Source: Gammaproteobacteria bacterium UBA7449 (GTDB lineage: Bacteria > Pseudomonadota > Gammaproteobacteria > Pseudomonadales > Pseudohongiellaceae). From it: a stretch of 22,602 nucleotides of DNA. The notes under the pieces were generated by a model. That model saw nothing but the letters and a program-made list of their open reading frames with translations. It made no database searches and was not told the origin of the DNA. Below, in pieces: positions 7,362-15,403 of this stretch. Numbering within the stretch: the first letter of the stretch is position 1; each line of letters opens with the position of its first letter. The stretch is taken from NCBI GenBank assembly GCA_002477465.1, contig DLPV01000007.1, forward strand, positions 1 through 22,602. Direction: 5' to 3'. The translations under genes and the position numbers were made by a program.

Positions 7362-8184
7362 GTTTTTGCATCATTGCTTCACAATAATCTAACAGATTTA
7401 CGTTGTTGCGTTTGTGCGCCCCGGCCATCAACACCCTACATTTTTCCAGCAGTATAGCCCTGGCCTCCTGCTCTTTGTCAGCCTCCAGCGAAACCTGACT
7501 CAAGAGCTGATCCAGGGCTTTCACGCGAAACCGATCCATACCCCAGTGACGGGCGGAGAGTTGATCCTCATGGCCGCCATATTTCTTTAGCAAGGGCTTA
7601 TCAATATAGAGCACTCCATGCTGATGGCAGATACGCAGCCATAGGTCATAGTCTTCACAGGCCGGCAAGGACTCGTCGAATTGACCCACGGCATCAAATA
7701 ATTCGCGCCTGAGCACGACAGCTGAAGGCGAAATGACACAGCGCGGTAAACAATCCAAGAAAATGTCACCACCGGACTTGCGGTGCTTTTTCATCTGGTT
7801 AACCCTGACTCCGCGGCGAATCCAAATTTCATCGCTGTGAATGAGGGAGAACTGCGGGTTAGCTGCCGCTGCCTGCATTTGAACCTCAAGCTTCTCTGGC
7901 AGCCACTCATCATCAGAATCGAGAAAAGCCAACCAAGAACCAGAGCTGGCCTCCACGCCGCGATTGCGTGCGGCACTAACGCCCTGATTACTCTGAACGA
8001 TCAGCTTAATAGCGGGGAACTCTGCCTTTAACAGTTCACGAGTCTGGTCACTGGAACCATCATCGACCACGATCACTTCATCCGCAGGGCGCGACTGCTC
8101 CAAAACCGACAGCAACGCGCGCGGCAGCCGTTCCGCACGATTGAAAGTAGGGATAATCACTGAAACGCTTTGTTCGATTGTCAT
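7351..8184 (-). CDS. Family 2 glycosyltransferase
   Basis: A GT-A fold enzyme of 277 residues. The N-terminus SVIIPTFNRAERLPRAL and VVDDGSSDQT (D41, D42) bind the nucleotide-sugar; the metal motif is LDSDDEW (88-92); CEDYDLWLRI supplies the ED acceptor-site motif. No membrane segment is seen, so it is probably cytoplasmic, building a surface glycan. The start is ATG 8184; GTG 8187 just before it is also in frame. Neither has a Shine-Dalgarno, because the terminator hairpin at 8192-8221 stands there. It is first in an overlapping operon with the nucleosidase-like and SPL-like genes; why a glycosyltransferase is grouped with them is unclear. Confidence 0.9.
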   Translation of the reverse strand: MTIEQSVSVIIPTFNRAERLPRALLSVLEQSRPADEVIVVDDGSSDQTRELLKAEFPAIKLIVQSNQGVSAARNRGVEASSGSWLAFLDSDDEWLPEKLEVQMQAAAANPQFSLIHSDEIWIRRGVRVNQMKKHRKSGGDIFLDCLPRCVISPSAVVLRRELFDAVGQFDESLPACEDYDLWLRICHQHGVLYIDKPLLKKYGGHEDQLSARHWGMDRFRVKALDQLLSQVSLEADKEQEARAILLEKCRVLMAGAHKRNNVNLLDYCEAMMQKHVG

Positions 8185-8191
8185 CACTCAT

Positions 8192-8221
8192 AAAAAATGG
8201 GAACCAGAGTTCCCATTTTTT
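8192..8221. terminator. Bidirectional intrinsic terminator after the acyl-CoA dehydrogenase
   Basis: A perfect 13-bp stem (AAAAAATGGGAAC / GTTCCCATTTTTT) closes a 4-nt loop, with A and T runs built into both arms, so it reads as a terminator on either strand. It ends the acyl-CoA dehydrogenase transcript 29 bp after the stop. The glycosyltransferase ATG follows only 7 nt beyond the U run. Confidence 0.9.
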
Positions 8222-8249
8222 AATACCTTCGTCTATCGGAGCAGTAAAA

Positions 8250-9467
8250 CTACTGGTATTTAGCCAGCTCTTTGCGGGCAATGACTCGTCTATGCACCTC
8301 ATCGGGACCATCAGCCAATCGCAGTGTGCGTTGACTCGTCCACAAAGCGGCAAGAGGGAAATCCTGACCGACGCCGGCAGCGCCATGCATTTGAATCGCA
8401 CGGTCAATTACTCGCAGCGCCATATTCGGTACTGCCACCTTGATCTGCGAAATTGCATCGCGCGCGGCCTTGTTGCCAATCTTATCCATGAGCCACGCTG
8501 CCTTAAGAACCAGCAGCCGACACATCTCTATTTCGATACGGCTGTCTGCAATCACATCATAGTTGCCACCTAACTCAGCCAAAGGCTTGCCGAACGCCTC
8601 CCGGCTCACTGCACGTTGGCACATAAGATCCAACGCCTTTTCTGCCGCGCCGATCGAACGCATGCAGTGATGGATTCGCCCCGGCCCTAGTCGACCCTGT
8701 GAGATCTCAAAACCTCTGCCGCGACCCAGAATCATATTGCTTTCAGGCACTCGCACATTGTGGAATTTGATATGCATATGACCATGGGGAGCATCATCAC
8801 GACCGAATACATGCATTGGCCTGACTACTTCTACGCCTTCAGCATCCATTGGCACCAGGATTTGGGACTGGCGATTATGCTTTGGTGCGTCAGGATCGGT
8901 GATTACCATCACGATCATGATCTTGCAGCGGGCGTCACCCGCGCCTGAGATATAGAACTTCTCACCACTAATTACCCACTCATTACCATCGAGCACGGCA
9001 GAGGTAGAAATATTGGTGGCATCAGAAGAAGCGACGCCCGGCTCAGTCATTGCAAACGCTGAGCGAATTTCACCAGCCAACAGCGGCACCAGCCACTCCT
9101 GTTTTTGCTCTTCCGATCCGTAACGCTCAAGCACTTCCATGTTGCCAGTATCAGGTGCGGAGCAGTTAAAAGCTTCTGAAGCCAGGCGACTGCGCCCCAT
9201 GATCTCGGCAAGGTGAGCGTATTCGAGGTTGCTAATACCGGCGCCACCCTGACTTTCCGGCAAGAAAAAGTTCCATAGCCCCATATCCCGAGCAATGGCT
9301 TTCAGGTCATTGAGGATCTCTTCCTGCCGGGGAGTGTGGGACCAGCGGTCACCGACACTGACCTCTGAGTGATATTCCTCCTCTACTGGTTCCACCTTGT
9401 TTCCTACGAAGTCGAGAATCTTTTCCCTGATCTCAACCATTTCTTCTGATAAACCAAGATCCATCAT
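8250..9467 (-). CDS. Acyl-CoA dehydrogenase (ACAD10/11-like C-terminal type)
   Basis: A flavoprotein of 405 residues that oxidises an acyl-CoA to the enoyl-CoA. The N-terminal helical domain includes FFLPESQGGAG; the middle beta domain has FAMTEPGVASSDATNI, which contacts FAD; the C-terminal domain has MHGAAGVGQDFPLA. E390 in DGPDEVHRR lies where the catalytic base sits in many acyl-CoA dehydrogenases, and the DGPDEVH form is characteristic of the ACAD10/11-like branch. I chose ATG 9467, with AGAGGAT about 10 nt upstream; a GTG at 9476 is in frame but too close to that site. It is the last gene of a cluster with two SDRs, suggesting degradation of a hydroxylated or branched acyl chain, and ends at the terminator 8192-8221. 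Confidence 0.92.
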   Translation of the reverse strand: MMDLGLSEEMVEIREKILDFVGNKVEPVEEEYHSEVSVGDRWSHTPRQEEILNDLKAIARDMGLWNFFLPESQGGAGISNLEYAHLAEIMGRSRLASEAFNCSAPDTGNMEVLERYGSEEQKQEWLVPLLAGEIRSAFAMTEPGVASSDATNISTSAVLDGNEWVISGEKFYISGAGDARCKIMIVMVITDPDAPKHNRQSQILVPMDAEGVEVVRPMHVFGRDDAPHGHMHIKFHNVRVPESNMILGRGRGFEISQGRLGPGRIHHCMRSIGAAEKALDLMCQRAVSREAFGKPLAELGGNYDVIADSRIEIEMCRLLVLKAAWLMDKIGNKAARDAISQIKVAVPNMALRVIDRAIQMHGAAGVGQDFPLAALWTSQRTLRLADGPDEVHRRVIARKELAKYQ

Positions 9468-9573
9468 TATTAACACTATCCTCTAAATTTTCGTTTGATT
9501 CGATTTTTCACTGATTTCCAAGCACCTATGACCTAGTGGGCATCTCAGAGAGCAAGAATACCCGATATCGACG

Positions 9574-10338
9574 CTAGCCTGCGATAGTACCACCACCATC
9601 AATGACAATAGTTTGCCCGGTTGTGAAGCTGCCAGCGTCTGAGGCCAGTAAAACCGCGGCGCCGGCAATCTCATCGGGCTCGCCGATTCGACGTAGCGGA
9701 TATTTCGATACCGTGGCCTCATAAATCTCCGGGTTTTCCCATAGGGCACGGGCGAAATCGGTGCGCACCAACCCCGGTGCAATACAGTTGACCCGGACGT
9801 TCTTCGGCCCCCATTCTACAGCCAGGTTGCGGGCAATCTGCATGTCCGCAGCCTTGGAAATTGAATAGGCGCCCAGCGCATCAGTGCCTTTCAAACCGCC
9901 GATGGATGAGACGATGATCACAGCCCCGCCGCCGGCCTCAGCCATACCGGGAATAACCAGTTTGCAGAGGCGATGCACGCTGCCGATATTGGCATGCATA
10001 ACTTTATCGAAGGCCTCATCAGGAATCTCCTGAGAGGGGCCGAAAAAGGGATTTAACGCTGCGTTGCACACCAGGATATCTACCTTGCCGAATTCAGAGC
10101 TTGCGGTTTTGGCAAGATTCTCGAGCTGCTCTTGGTAATTGATGTTGCAGGCCACGCCGATGGCTTCCAGCTCCTGCCCACGCAGCTCAGCCGCCACCTC
10201 TTCGCAGGCATCCTGATTCCTGCTCGAAATGACCACCTTTGCTCCCTGCTCCGCCATGCGATGGGCTATCGCCTTGCCGATACCTTTGGTGGAGCCAGTG
10301 ATCAGGGCCACTTTTCCTTCCAGACTAAATAGACTCAT
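9574..10338 (-). CDS. SDR oxidoreductase, FabG/glucose-dehydrogenase-like
   Basis: A classical SDR of 254 residues: TGSTKGIG at 14-21, CNAA at 91-94 in place of NNAG, catalytic S145, Y158 and K162 (YSISK), and the IAPGLVRTDFA stretch. The end, VIDGGGTIAG, is the usual C-terminal turn. NAD(P)-dependent oxidation or reduction of an alcohol or ketone, possibly 3-hydroxyacyl-CoA, is likely. ATG 10338 has a strong AGGAGAG site 4 nt upstream. It lies 58 bp after the second SDR and about 105 bp before the acyl-CoA dehydrogenase, on the same strand, so one operon is probable. Confidence 0.9.
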   Translation of the reverse strand: MSLFSLEGKVALITGSTKGIGKAIAHRMAEQGAKVVISSRNQDACEEVAAELRGQELEAIGVACNINYQEQLENLAKTASSEFGKVDILVCNAALNPFFGPSQEIPDEAFDKVMHANIGSVHRLCKLVIPGMAEAGGGAVIIVSSIGGLKGTDALGAYSISKAADMQIARNLAVEWGPKNVRVNCIAPGLVRTDFARALWENPEIYEATVSKYPLRRIGEPDEIAGAAVLLASDAGSFTTGQTIVIDGGGTIAG

Positions 10339-10396
10339 TTGCTCTCCTGTGTGCTACTGCTTTGTACCGGGGAATACACCCTCTTTCCGCAATGAT

Positions 10397-11227
10397 TTAA
10401 GACTGTGTCCAGGGTTTCACACCCTTGGATACGTTGGTACCACCATCCACCGGGATTACTGCACCATTGGTGTAGTTGCCAGCACGCGAGGAAAGATAAA
10501 CGGCGATGCCAGCCATCTCTTCCGCCTGCCCAATGCGTCCTAGCGGGCAATCTGCCTCTATGTCTTCGAGGTAATGTTCGAAGATGTAATCGGTCATGCG
10601 CGACTCAAAGAATCCAGGAGCCACGGCATTCACCGTGATGTGCCTGGGCCCTAATTCAACTGCAAGTGCCCGGGTCAAATGATGCAATGCCGCCTTGCTG
10701 GCAGAATAGGCAAAAGTCGGAACTCGTTGCACCACTGGCACGTGCAGGCCATCCATCGAACCGATATTAATGACCCGCGCGGGGTCGGCTGCGCTAGCCG
10801 CCTTGCTCAATAGGGGTACGGTATCGCGCGTGAGGGAGAACACCGCGTTGAGGTTGGTGTCCATGACCTTGGCAAAGCCTTCATCCGGATAGTCCTCTAG
10901 CGGAGCGCCCCAGTTGGCTCCAGCATTGTTTAGCAGAATATTCAGCCCACCCAGATAGTCCTCCACTTTCGCCAATAACTTAGAACGGTCGTCAGCTTTG
11001 GTAACATCTGCAGCGAAAGCCTGACAATCGCCATACTGCGAAAGTTTTTTTAGCGCCATGTCGCACTTTTCCTGACGGCGGGAAGTGATTAGCACTTTGA
11101 CACCGTTTTGCAGATACGCCTTTGCCATGATCAGACCGAGCCCTGAGGATCCACCGGTTACCAGGGCCGTCTTCCCTTTTAAATTAAACAGCTTGCTAGC
11201 GCTGAAGTCTGGATTGGTTTCACTCAT
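10397..11227 (-). CDS. SDR oxidoreductase, gluconate-5-dehydrogenase-like
   Basis: A 276-residue SDR: TGGSSGLG at 24-31, NNAG at 100-103, S157 in NIGSMDG, Y174 and K178 (YSASK), then VAPGFFESRM, and a C-terminal VDGGTNVSKG. The S-to-Y distance is 17 residues rather than the common 13, with an insert VPVVQRVPT. It is the first gene of the SDR-SDR-acyl-CoA dehydrogenase cluster. The two SDRs are clearly different sequences, not a recent tandem copy. The ATG at 11227 has only a weak AAGAA before it. Substrate unknown; an alcohol or 3-hydroxyacyl step fits the neighbours. Confidence 0.9.
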   Translation of the reverse strand: MSETNPDFSASKLFNLKGKTALVTGGSSGLGLIMAKAYLQNGVKVLITSRRQEKCDMALKKLSQYGDCQAFAADVTKADDRSKLLAKVEDYLGGLNILLNNAGANWGAPLEDYPDEGFAKVMDTNLNAVFSLTRDTVPLLSKAASAADPARVINIGSMDGLHVPVVQRVPTFAYSASKAALHHLTRALAVELGPRHITVNAVAPGFFESRMTDYIFEHYLEDIEADCPLGRIGQAEEMAGIAVYLSSRAGNYTNGAVIPVDGGTNVSKGVKPWTQS

Positions 11228-11398
11228 TTCTTATTACCCGGCAGCAGAGCCTGAATACCCTGCCTGAAAGATTGCGATAACACTGGCGCCACATGCTGTT
11301 TTGCCCGCCAACATAACAAACCAGTCTAACTCAAATTGCTTGGGACTGACAGGCACCCGCTTCTCTTTGAACGGCCCAGAAAAGACGAAAAAGAGTGC

Positions 11399-11433
11399 AA
11401 AAAAATCCCCCGACACTAGCGTGAGGAGGGATT
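11399..11433 (-). terminator. Intrinsic terminator of the GntR/ABC operon
   Basis: On the minus strand AATCCC at 11433-11428 pairs with GGGATT at 11409-11404, with further inner pairs (CAC/GTG) around a GCTA loop, followed by a run of Ts at 11403-11399. It lies about 55 bp after the stop of the small membrane protein gene and about 170 bp before the next gene. Confidence 0.65.
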
Positions 11434-11489
11434 AGCGAGGCAGACCCCGAGTCAAGGAGTGCTGCGTTAATTCAGAACCCGTCGGTCGC

Positions 11490-11708
11490 TCACATGACTT
11501 CGGGATCTTCCCCAGATCGGGTGGTTTGGAATTCTTCAAAATCCCCGATATTGAGATCGAAAAAAGGGTTTTCAAAATCCAGCAAGCGAGCCTCCCGACC
11601 CGTGATTGCGCCTTCTGCGACCACCACCAACAAATAGGCGGTTAGGGTCGTAAGCAACAGCACATAGCGGTTACTCAGGATAGTCTTAATGAGTTGGTTC
11701 ACCGGCAT
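11490..11708 (-). CDS. Small single-pass membrane protein, unknown function
   Basis: A 72-residue protein with one hydrophobic segment at about 15-31 (YVLLLTTLTAYLLVVVA) after a basic N-terminus (KTILSNR), followed by an acidic, phenylalanine-rich tail (DFENPFFDLNIGDFEEF). I recognise no family. A strong AAGAGGAG lies directly before the ATG, with slightly short spacing. It is 146 bp downstream of the ABC permease on the same strand and just before the terminator at 11399-11433, so it may be the last gene of that operon. A small subunit of the transporter is possible but unproven. Confidence 0.55.
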   Translation of the reverse strand: MPVNQLIKTILSNRYVLLLTTLTAYLLVVVAEGAITGREARLLDFENPFFDLNIGDFEEFQTTRSGEDPEVM

Positions 11709-11726
11709 GACTCCTCTTTCTACGCC

Positions 11727-11764
11727 GCTTGTTGCAATACGGCTTGTTGCAATGCCACTTGTTG
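11727..11764 (-). repeat. 15-bp tandem repeat in the leader of the 72-residue ORF
   Basis: GCTTGTTGCAATACG is followed at once by GCTTGTTGCAATGCC and by a partial third unit, ACTTGTTG. On the minus strand this gives CAACAAG three times, 15 nt apart, just upstream of the small membrane protein. It is not in a translated frame that I can defend. Confidence 0.7.
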
Positions 11765-11854
11765 ACCTAAAGTTCTGACCCAGAATTCCAATCCAACTTT
11801 GTGATTAATCTTTTAGCACTGATATTCTCGTCGTTCTAAGCTTTTTGCTGTCCG

Positions 11855-12706
11855 TTAATCGATAAATCGACGCATGGAAATGGCGCCTGAAATGAGAATG
11901 GAACCCACCACAACGCCAAACAGCATGTCGTAGCTGAACAGTCGCTCAACGACATCGGTAAATTCAAAAAACATATACTGTTGCGGGTTTGAGCGACTCT
12001 CAACCCAGTTCGCGAGATACTGCGAACCAAACACAAAATCCTCAAGGAAACCCAGCAAGATAAATACACCCACCGCCCAAAGAATCGGTGTCTTGCGCGC
12101 GAATGCGGAAAACAGCAGCAACCAACCAATCGAAGGCAGTGACCAAAGTGCTGTTGTTATCGCAGACAGGTAGATTAGCAGCAGGCTAAGCACCGACGCC
12201 ATAAACATATAGCCCAGTCCAGCTACCTGCACGTTATAGGTCAGGCCGAGCGCGACCAGCATGGCAACAGCGAGCAGATGAAGGACAAACAGAATAGCCA
12301 CATAGAATACTGGTGCGATTGCACAGATAGTCACGACTTTGGAGATCACTGTCTGCAGATTCGATACGGGCATGGACTGCCAGAACAACACGCTAGCGTC
12401 CTTGCGGTCCTGGTACAGACTATTGATCAGATAGATAATTGCACAGATATAAAGTGTGACGATAAACGGCACGGCAGGCAGCAGGAAAACCGGCGCCATT
12501 TGCAGCGGCGACAAACCATCAAACAGCACCGACAGATACTCTATACCGGTAGCTATCTCTGCACTCGGTACAAAAGATACAACCCAGATAGAAAATACGA
12601 AAAAAATAACAGCCAGCAGGGCCGGCGTACTGATGAACAGGTTCCGGTTTTCTATGATTTCACGCTTGAGCAGCGCGCCAAATTGCCCGAACTGATTAAC
12701 CACCAT
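11855..12706 (-). CDS. ABC-2 type transporter permease
   Basis: An integral membrane protein of 283 residues with about six hydrophobic segments, beginning LKREIIENRNLFISTPALLAV, a typical ABC-2 permease start (cytoplasmic helix with REI then the first membrane span). The loop YQDRKDASVLFWQSMPVS between segments 2 and 3 is the coupling region of this family. It overlaps the ATPase by 11 nt, so the two are translationally coupled and should form the transporter. Similar GntR-ATPase-permease sets occur as YtrABC-like exporters that respond to envelope stress or antibiotics in Firmicutes. The substrate here is unknown. Confidence 0.85.
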   Translation of the reverse strand: MVVNQFGQFGALLKREIIENRNLFISTPALLAVIFFVFSIWVVSFVPSAEIATGIEYLSVLFDGLSPLQMAPVFLLPAVPFIVTLYICAIIYLINSLYQDRKDASVLFWQSMPVSNLQTVISKVVTICAIAPVFYVAILFVLHLLAVAMLVALGLTYNVQVAGLGYMFMASVLSLLLIYLSAITTALWSLPSIGWLLLFSAFARKTPILWAVGVFILLGFLEDFVFGSQYLANWVESRSNPQQYMFFEFTDVVERLFSYDMLFGVVVGSILISGAISMRRFID

Positions 12707-13559
12707 GATGATCTTCCTTCATCTTCGCCACGAACAGATCGGCCACTGTTGGCGTTAGAACTTCGCCGAGTGGTTCCAGATGCTGTAGAGGCACATCTTC
12801 AAACATATAGGTCTTCCTACCCAGAAGCTCGCGGGTATAAATTGGTTCCAGCGTATCGGCGGCAGTCAACTTGTCAGGATCCACTACCACCTCGAAATAG
12901 CGATCTGCCAAATTATTCATGCTGGAATCCAGCGTGATGCGCCCGTTTTTGATAAATACCAGATGTGACAGCAACGTTTCGATTTCTTCTACCTGGTGGG
13001 TGCTGATAATGATGGTGCGGTCACCGTCGTAGTACTCATTTAACAAGCGGTCATAGAACTCCTTGCGGTAGATAATATCCAGGCCCAAGGTCGGTTCATC
13101 TAGCACCAGCAGCCTCACATCAATCGCCATGACAATTGCAAGATGGAGTTGAGTTACCATCCCCTTGGACAAATCCTTAATACGTTTGTTGGAGGGAATC
13201 TCAGTGGTACTGAGAAACTTCTCGGCTCGCTCACGGACGAACTTGGGATGCACCGCTGACACAAATTCCAGCACCTGAGCGACCTTGAGCCACTTTGGCA
13301 GAATTCCCACATCCGCTATAAAGCACACCTCTTCCATCAGTTTGTGCCGCGCGCTGCGGGGATCACGGCCAGCAACTTCCAATTCTCCCTCAACATCACA
13401 CAGACCGACCAGCGCCTTCATAGTCGTGGTTTTACCCGCGCCATTTGGGCCAATCAATCCACTGATTGAACCGCTTGGAATGGAAAGGTCAACACCATCC
13501 AGCGCAGTGAAATCACCGTAGCGCTTAACGAGAAACCTGGCTTCCACAATATTAGTCAT
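12696..13559 (-). CDS. ABC transporter ATP-binding protein (YtrB-like)
   Basis: A 287-residue ATPase: Walker A GPNGAGKTT at 37-45 (K43), signature LSKGM at 130-134 instead of LSGGQ, Walker B LLVLDEPTLGLD with D154 and E155, and the H-loop H188 in ISTHQ. LSKGM is common in EcsA/YtrB-like ABC-2 ATPases, so it is not a defect. A tail of about 80 residues follows the core (VVVDPDKLTAADTLEPIY). I chose ATG 13559, whose A is shared with the end of the GntR stop (TGATG); an upstream TTG (13562) is also in frame. The gene is the middle of a coupled regulator-ATPase-permease operon. Confidence 0.92.
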   Translation of the reverse strand: MTNIVEARFLVKRYGDFTALDGVDLSIPSGSISGLIGPNGAGKTTTMKALVGLCDVEGELEVAGRDPRSARHKLMEEVCFIADVGILPKWLKVAQVLEFVSAVHPKFVRERAEKFLSTTEIPSNKRIKDLSKGMVTQLHLAIVMAIDVRLLVLDEPTLGLDIIYRKEFYDRLLNEYYDGDRTIIISTHQVEEIETLLSHLVFIKNGRITLDSSMNNLADRYFEVVVDPDKLTAADTLEPIYTRELLGRKTYMFEDVPLQHLEPLGEVLTPTVADLFVAKMKEDHHGG

Positions 13560-13942
13560 CAATCAGCCCCATTATTCTGGCCCGGTTCATCCGATGCGCT
13601 GTCAAGGAGCTCATGAATCTCGAGCCCCAGCCTTTCAATTTTGCCAGCGATATGGGGCCACTCTTCCTGTAAAAATTTAGATTTTTCATCTTGAGTCAAT
13701 TTTTCCTTTGCGCCGGTTAAGACAAACATCCCCAGCCCGCGTCGTTTTTCAACCAGTGCTTCATCTACCAAAAGCTGAATCGCTTTGGACACGGTAACCG
13801 GGTTTATCCTCTGTTCGCTGGAAATTTGTCGGACAGATGGCAACGCATCTCCCTCATTCAGTACGCCATCAATAATCAGTTCCACCAATCGATCGCGGAG
13901 CTGCAGATAGATGGGTTCTTTGTTGTTCCAGCTAATATCCAA
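13559..13942 (-). CDS. GntR-family regulator, YtrA subfamily
   Basis: A short regulator of 127 residues. The winged helix at about 10-76 is typical of GntR: PIYLQLRDRLVELI, then ALPSVRQISSEQRINPVTVSKAI as helix-turn-helix, then VEKRRGLGMFV as wing. The C-terminal part is only about 50 residues, which is the YtrA design (helical dimerisation, no full effector domain). The start is TTG at 13942; no ATG is available nearby, and AAGAGAT lies about 7 nt upstream. The weak start fits low production of an autorepressor. Its gene leads the ABC operon, and the inverted repeat 13976-14001 lies over the likely promoter. Confidence 0.9.
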   Translation of the reverse strand: MDISWNNKEPIYLQLRDRLVELIIDGVLNEGDALPSVRQISSEQRINPVTVSKAIQLLVDEALVEKRRGLGMFVLTGAKEKLTQDEKSKFLQEEWPHIAGKIERLGLEIHELLDSASDEPGQNNGAD

Positions 13943-13975
13943 GTTAAATCTCTTATACCAGCCGTTATGCTGATG

Positions 13976-14001
13976 TAGTGTTATACATAACTATAACACT
14001 A
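13976..14001. promoter_or_regulatory. 26-bp inverted repeat, probable GntR/YtrA operator
   Basis: TAGTGTTATA - 6 nt - TATAACACTA is perfect over both 10-bp arms. It lies 34-59 bp before the GntR start and covers the -10 of the candidate promoter. The form GTNNTA...TANNAC agrees with what I recall for YtrA-type operators. Autoregulation of the GntR/ABC operon is the simplest reading. Confidence 0.75.
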
Positions 14002-14017
14002 TATCGGCAAACAACAA
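13990..14017 (-). promoter_or_regulatory. Candidate sigma-70 promoter of the GntR/ABC operon
   Basis: On the minus strand TTGTTG (14017-14012), a 16-bp spacer and TATAGT (13995-13990). The -10 falls inside the inverted repeat, so a bound repressor would block it. Confidence 0.5.
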
Positions 14018-14027
14018 GCATGATTCT

Positions 14028-14041
14028 GCTAAAATTTTAGC
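14028..14041. promoter_or_regulatory. Perfect palindrome GCTAAAATTTTAGC upstream of the GntR promoter
   Basis: A 14-bp perfect palindrome about 10 bp upstream of the candidate -35 and about 45 bp after the CoA-transferase stop. It has no loop or T run, so it is a poor terminator; it could be an activator site or chance in AT-rich DNA. Confidence 0.3.
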
Positions 14042-14083
14042 TTCTTGATTTTTATGAATTTACTTGCGTTGTGCTGGTGCGAG

Positions 14084-15289
14084 TCAACGCTGGCGGGATA
14101 CAAGCACCGTATTACTAGCAAGCAATGAGTCGATTTCAGTTTCATTGAAACCGAATTCGGCCAGGATTTCCTGGCTGTGGGCGCCGAACTTCGGCGGCAG
14201 GTGCCGCAAGGCCCCCGGGGTTCGAGATAACTTGATCGGTGTGCCGGCCATCTTGTACCAGTCTTTTTCGATACTCATCTCGCGATGATGGGTATGGGGA
14301 TGGTCCACGACCTGTTGCGTGTTGTGAATGGGGCCCGCAGCGAGCCCAGCCTCGGCAAGACGCACCCCAATTTCTTCGCCATCAATCTTCATGAGAGCCG
14401 ATTCGATTTCGGCCTTGAGATCATCGCGATTTTCCACCCGGTCGATGTTATTGGCGAAGCGAGGGTCATCCATCAGCTCCGGCCGACTGATTTCCTGACA
14501 GAGTTTGCCCCAGGCCCGGTTATTCCCTGCCCCAATAAAAATGTCTATGGTTCTGGTGCGAAACGTATCATAGGGAGAGATATTCGGATGGGCGTTGCCA
14601 GTAGGTCCGGGGATCTTGCCAGAGAAATTATAATTGGAGATATGGGGATGCATGAGAGAGACCGCGCAGTCGTATAGCGTCATGTCCAGATACTGACCTT
14701 CCCCGGAGTGCTCCCGCTCAAGCAGCGCCATCAATATGGCAACCGTGGTATAGAGACCAGTACCCATGTCTACTGCGGCCAAGCCCAATCGAGTAGGGTT
14801 ACTGCCCTCCTCACCATTGATACTGAACCAACCCGCCATGGCCTGAATGATGGCGTCGTAACCGGGAAACCCGCCCCAGGGACCATCGCTACCAAAGCCG
14901 CTAATGCGACAGTGAATCAGTTTAGGGAATCGTTTTTTAAGGGTTTCCTCATAGCCGATGCCCCAGTTTTCCATGGTGCCAGGCTTATAGTTTTCCAGCA
15001 GCACGTCTGCATTTTTCAGCAGCCGCATCAACACTTCCCTGCCCTCTGGTTTCGAAAGGTCTAGCCCCATTGAGCGCTTGTTCCTGTTTACCCCGATGTA
15101 ATAGGCCGAGTCATCGTCGTGAAAGGGAGGTCCCCAATCGCGGGTTTCGTCGCCCCGGGGTGGCTCAATCTTGATAACCTCGGCGCCGTGGTCGCCTAGA
15201 ATTTGCGAACAATATGGCCCACCGAGCACACGACTCAAATCAATTACAAGCTTGCCCTCAAGGGCGGATTTAACATTTCGGTCTAGCAC
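14084..15289 (-). CDS. CaiB/BaiF family (class III) CoA-transferase
   Basis: A 401-residue enzyme that moves CoA between carboxylic acids. The N-terminal Rossmann part has VIDLSRVLGGPYCSQ and GAEVIKIEPPRGDETR; the catalytic aspartate D174 lies in GLAAVDMGTGLY, at the place of Asp169 of formyl-CoA transferase, and GGFPGYDAIIQAMAG precedes it. The C-terminal LAEAGLAAGPIHNTQQVVDHP is the usual closing region. The start is GTG 15289 with a weak GGTGA; an in-frame TGA two codons upstream excludes a longer form. It stands alone, with no partner hydratase or dehydrogenase adjacent, so the acyl substrate is unknown; it may activate carboxylates for the acyl-CoA dehydrogenase elsewhere in the window. 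Confidence 0.92.
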   Translation of the reverse strand: MLDRNVKSALEGKLVIDLSRVLGGPYCSQILGDHGAEVIKIEPPRGDETRDWGPPFHDDDSAYYIGVNRNKRSMGLDLSKPEGREVLMRLLKNADVLLENYKPGTMENWGIGYEETLKKRFPKLIHCRISGFGSDGPWGGFPGYDAIIQAMAGWFSINGEEGSNPTRLGLAAVDMGTGLYTTVAILMALLEREHSGEGQYLDMTLYDCAVSLMHPHISNYNFSGKIPGPTGNAHPNISPYDTFRTRTIDIFIGAGNNRAWGKLCQEISRPELMDDPRFANNIDRVENRDDLKAEIESALMKIDGEEIGVRLAEAGLAAGPIHNTQQVVDHPHTHHREMSIEKDWYKMAGTPIKLSRTPGALRHLPPKFGAHSQEILAEFGFNETEIDSLLASNTVLVSRQR

Positions 15290-15403
15290 AAATCACCAAA
15301 TTGGCTCGTAGCCATTACATGCGTATTTATTGGGCGGTGAGAATAATCCAGCGTCTAAGCCTATTCAAGCCGAATCAGCTTTTACCTGCCGATTGCCGTG
15401 CAC

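Noticed and set aside
11234..11416. 60-codon minus-strand reading frame
   Set aside because: It overlaps the terminator of the ABC operon and has no features beyond chance.
12278..12937. 219-codon plus-strand reading frame
   Set aside because: It is antisense to the ABC permease and ATPase, both of which have clear family motifs.
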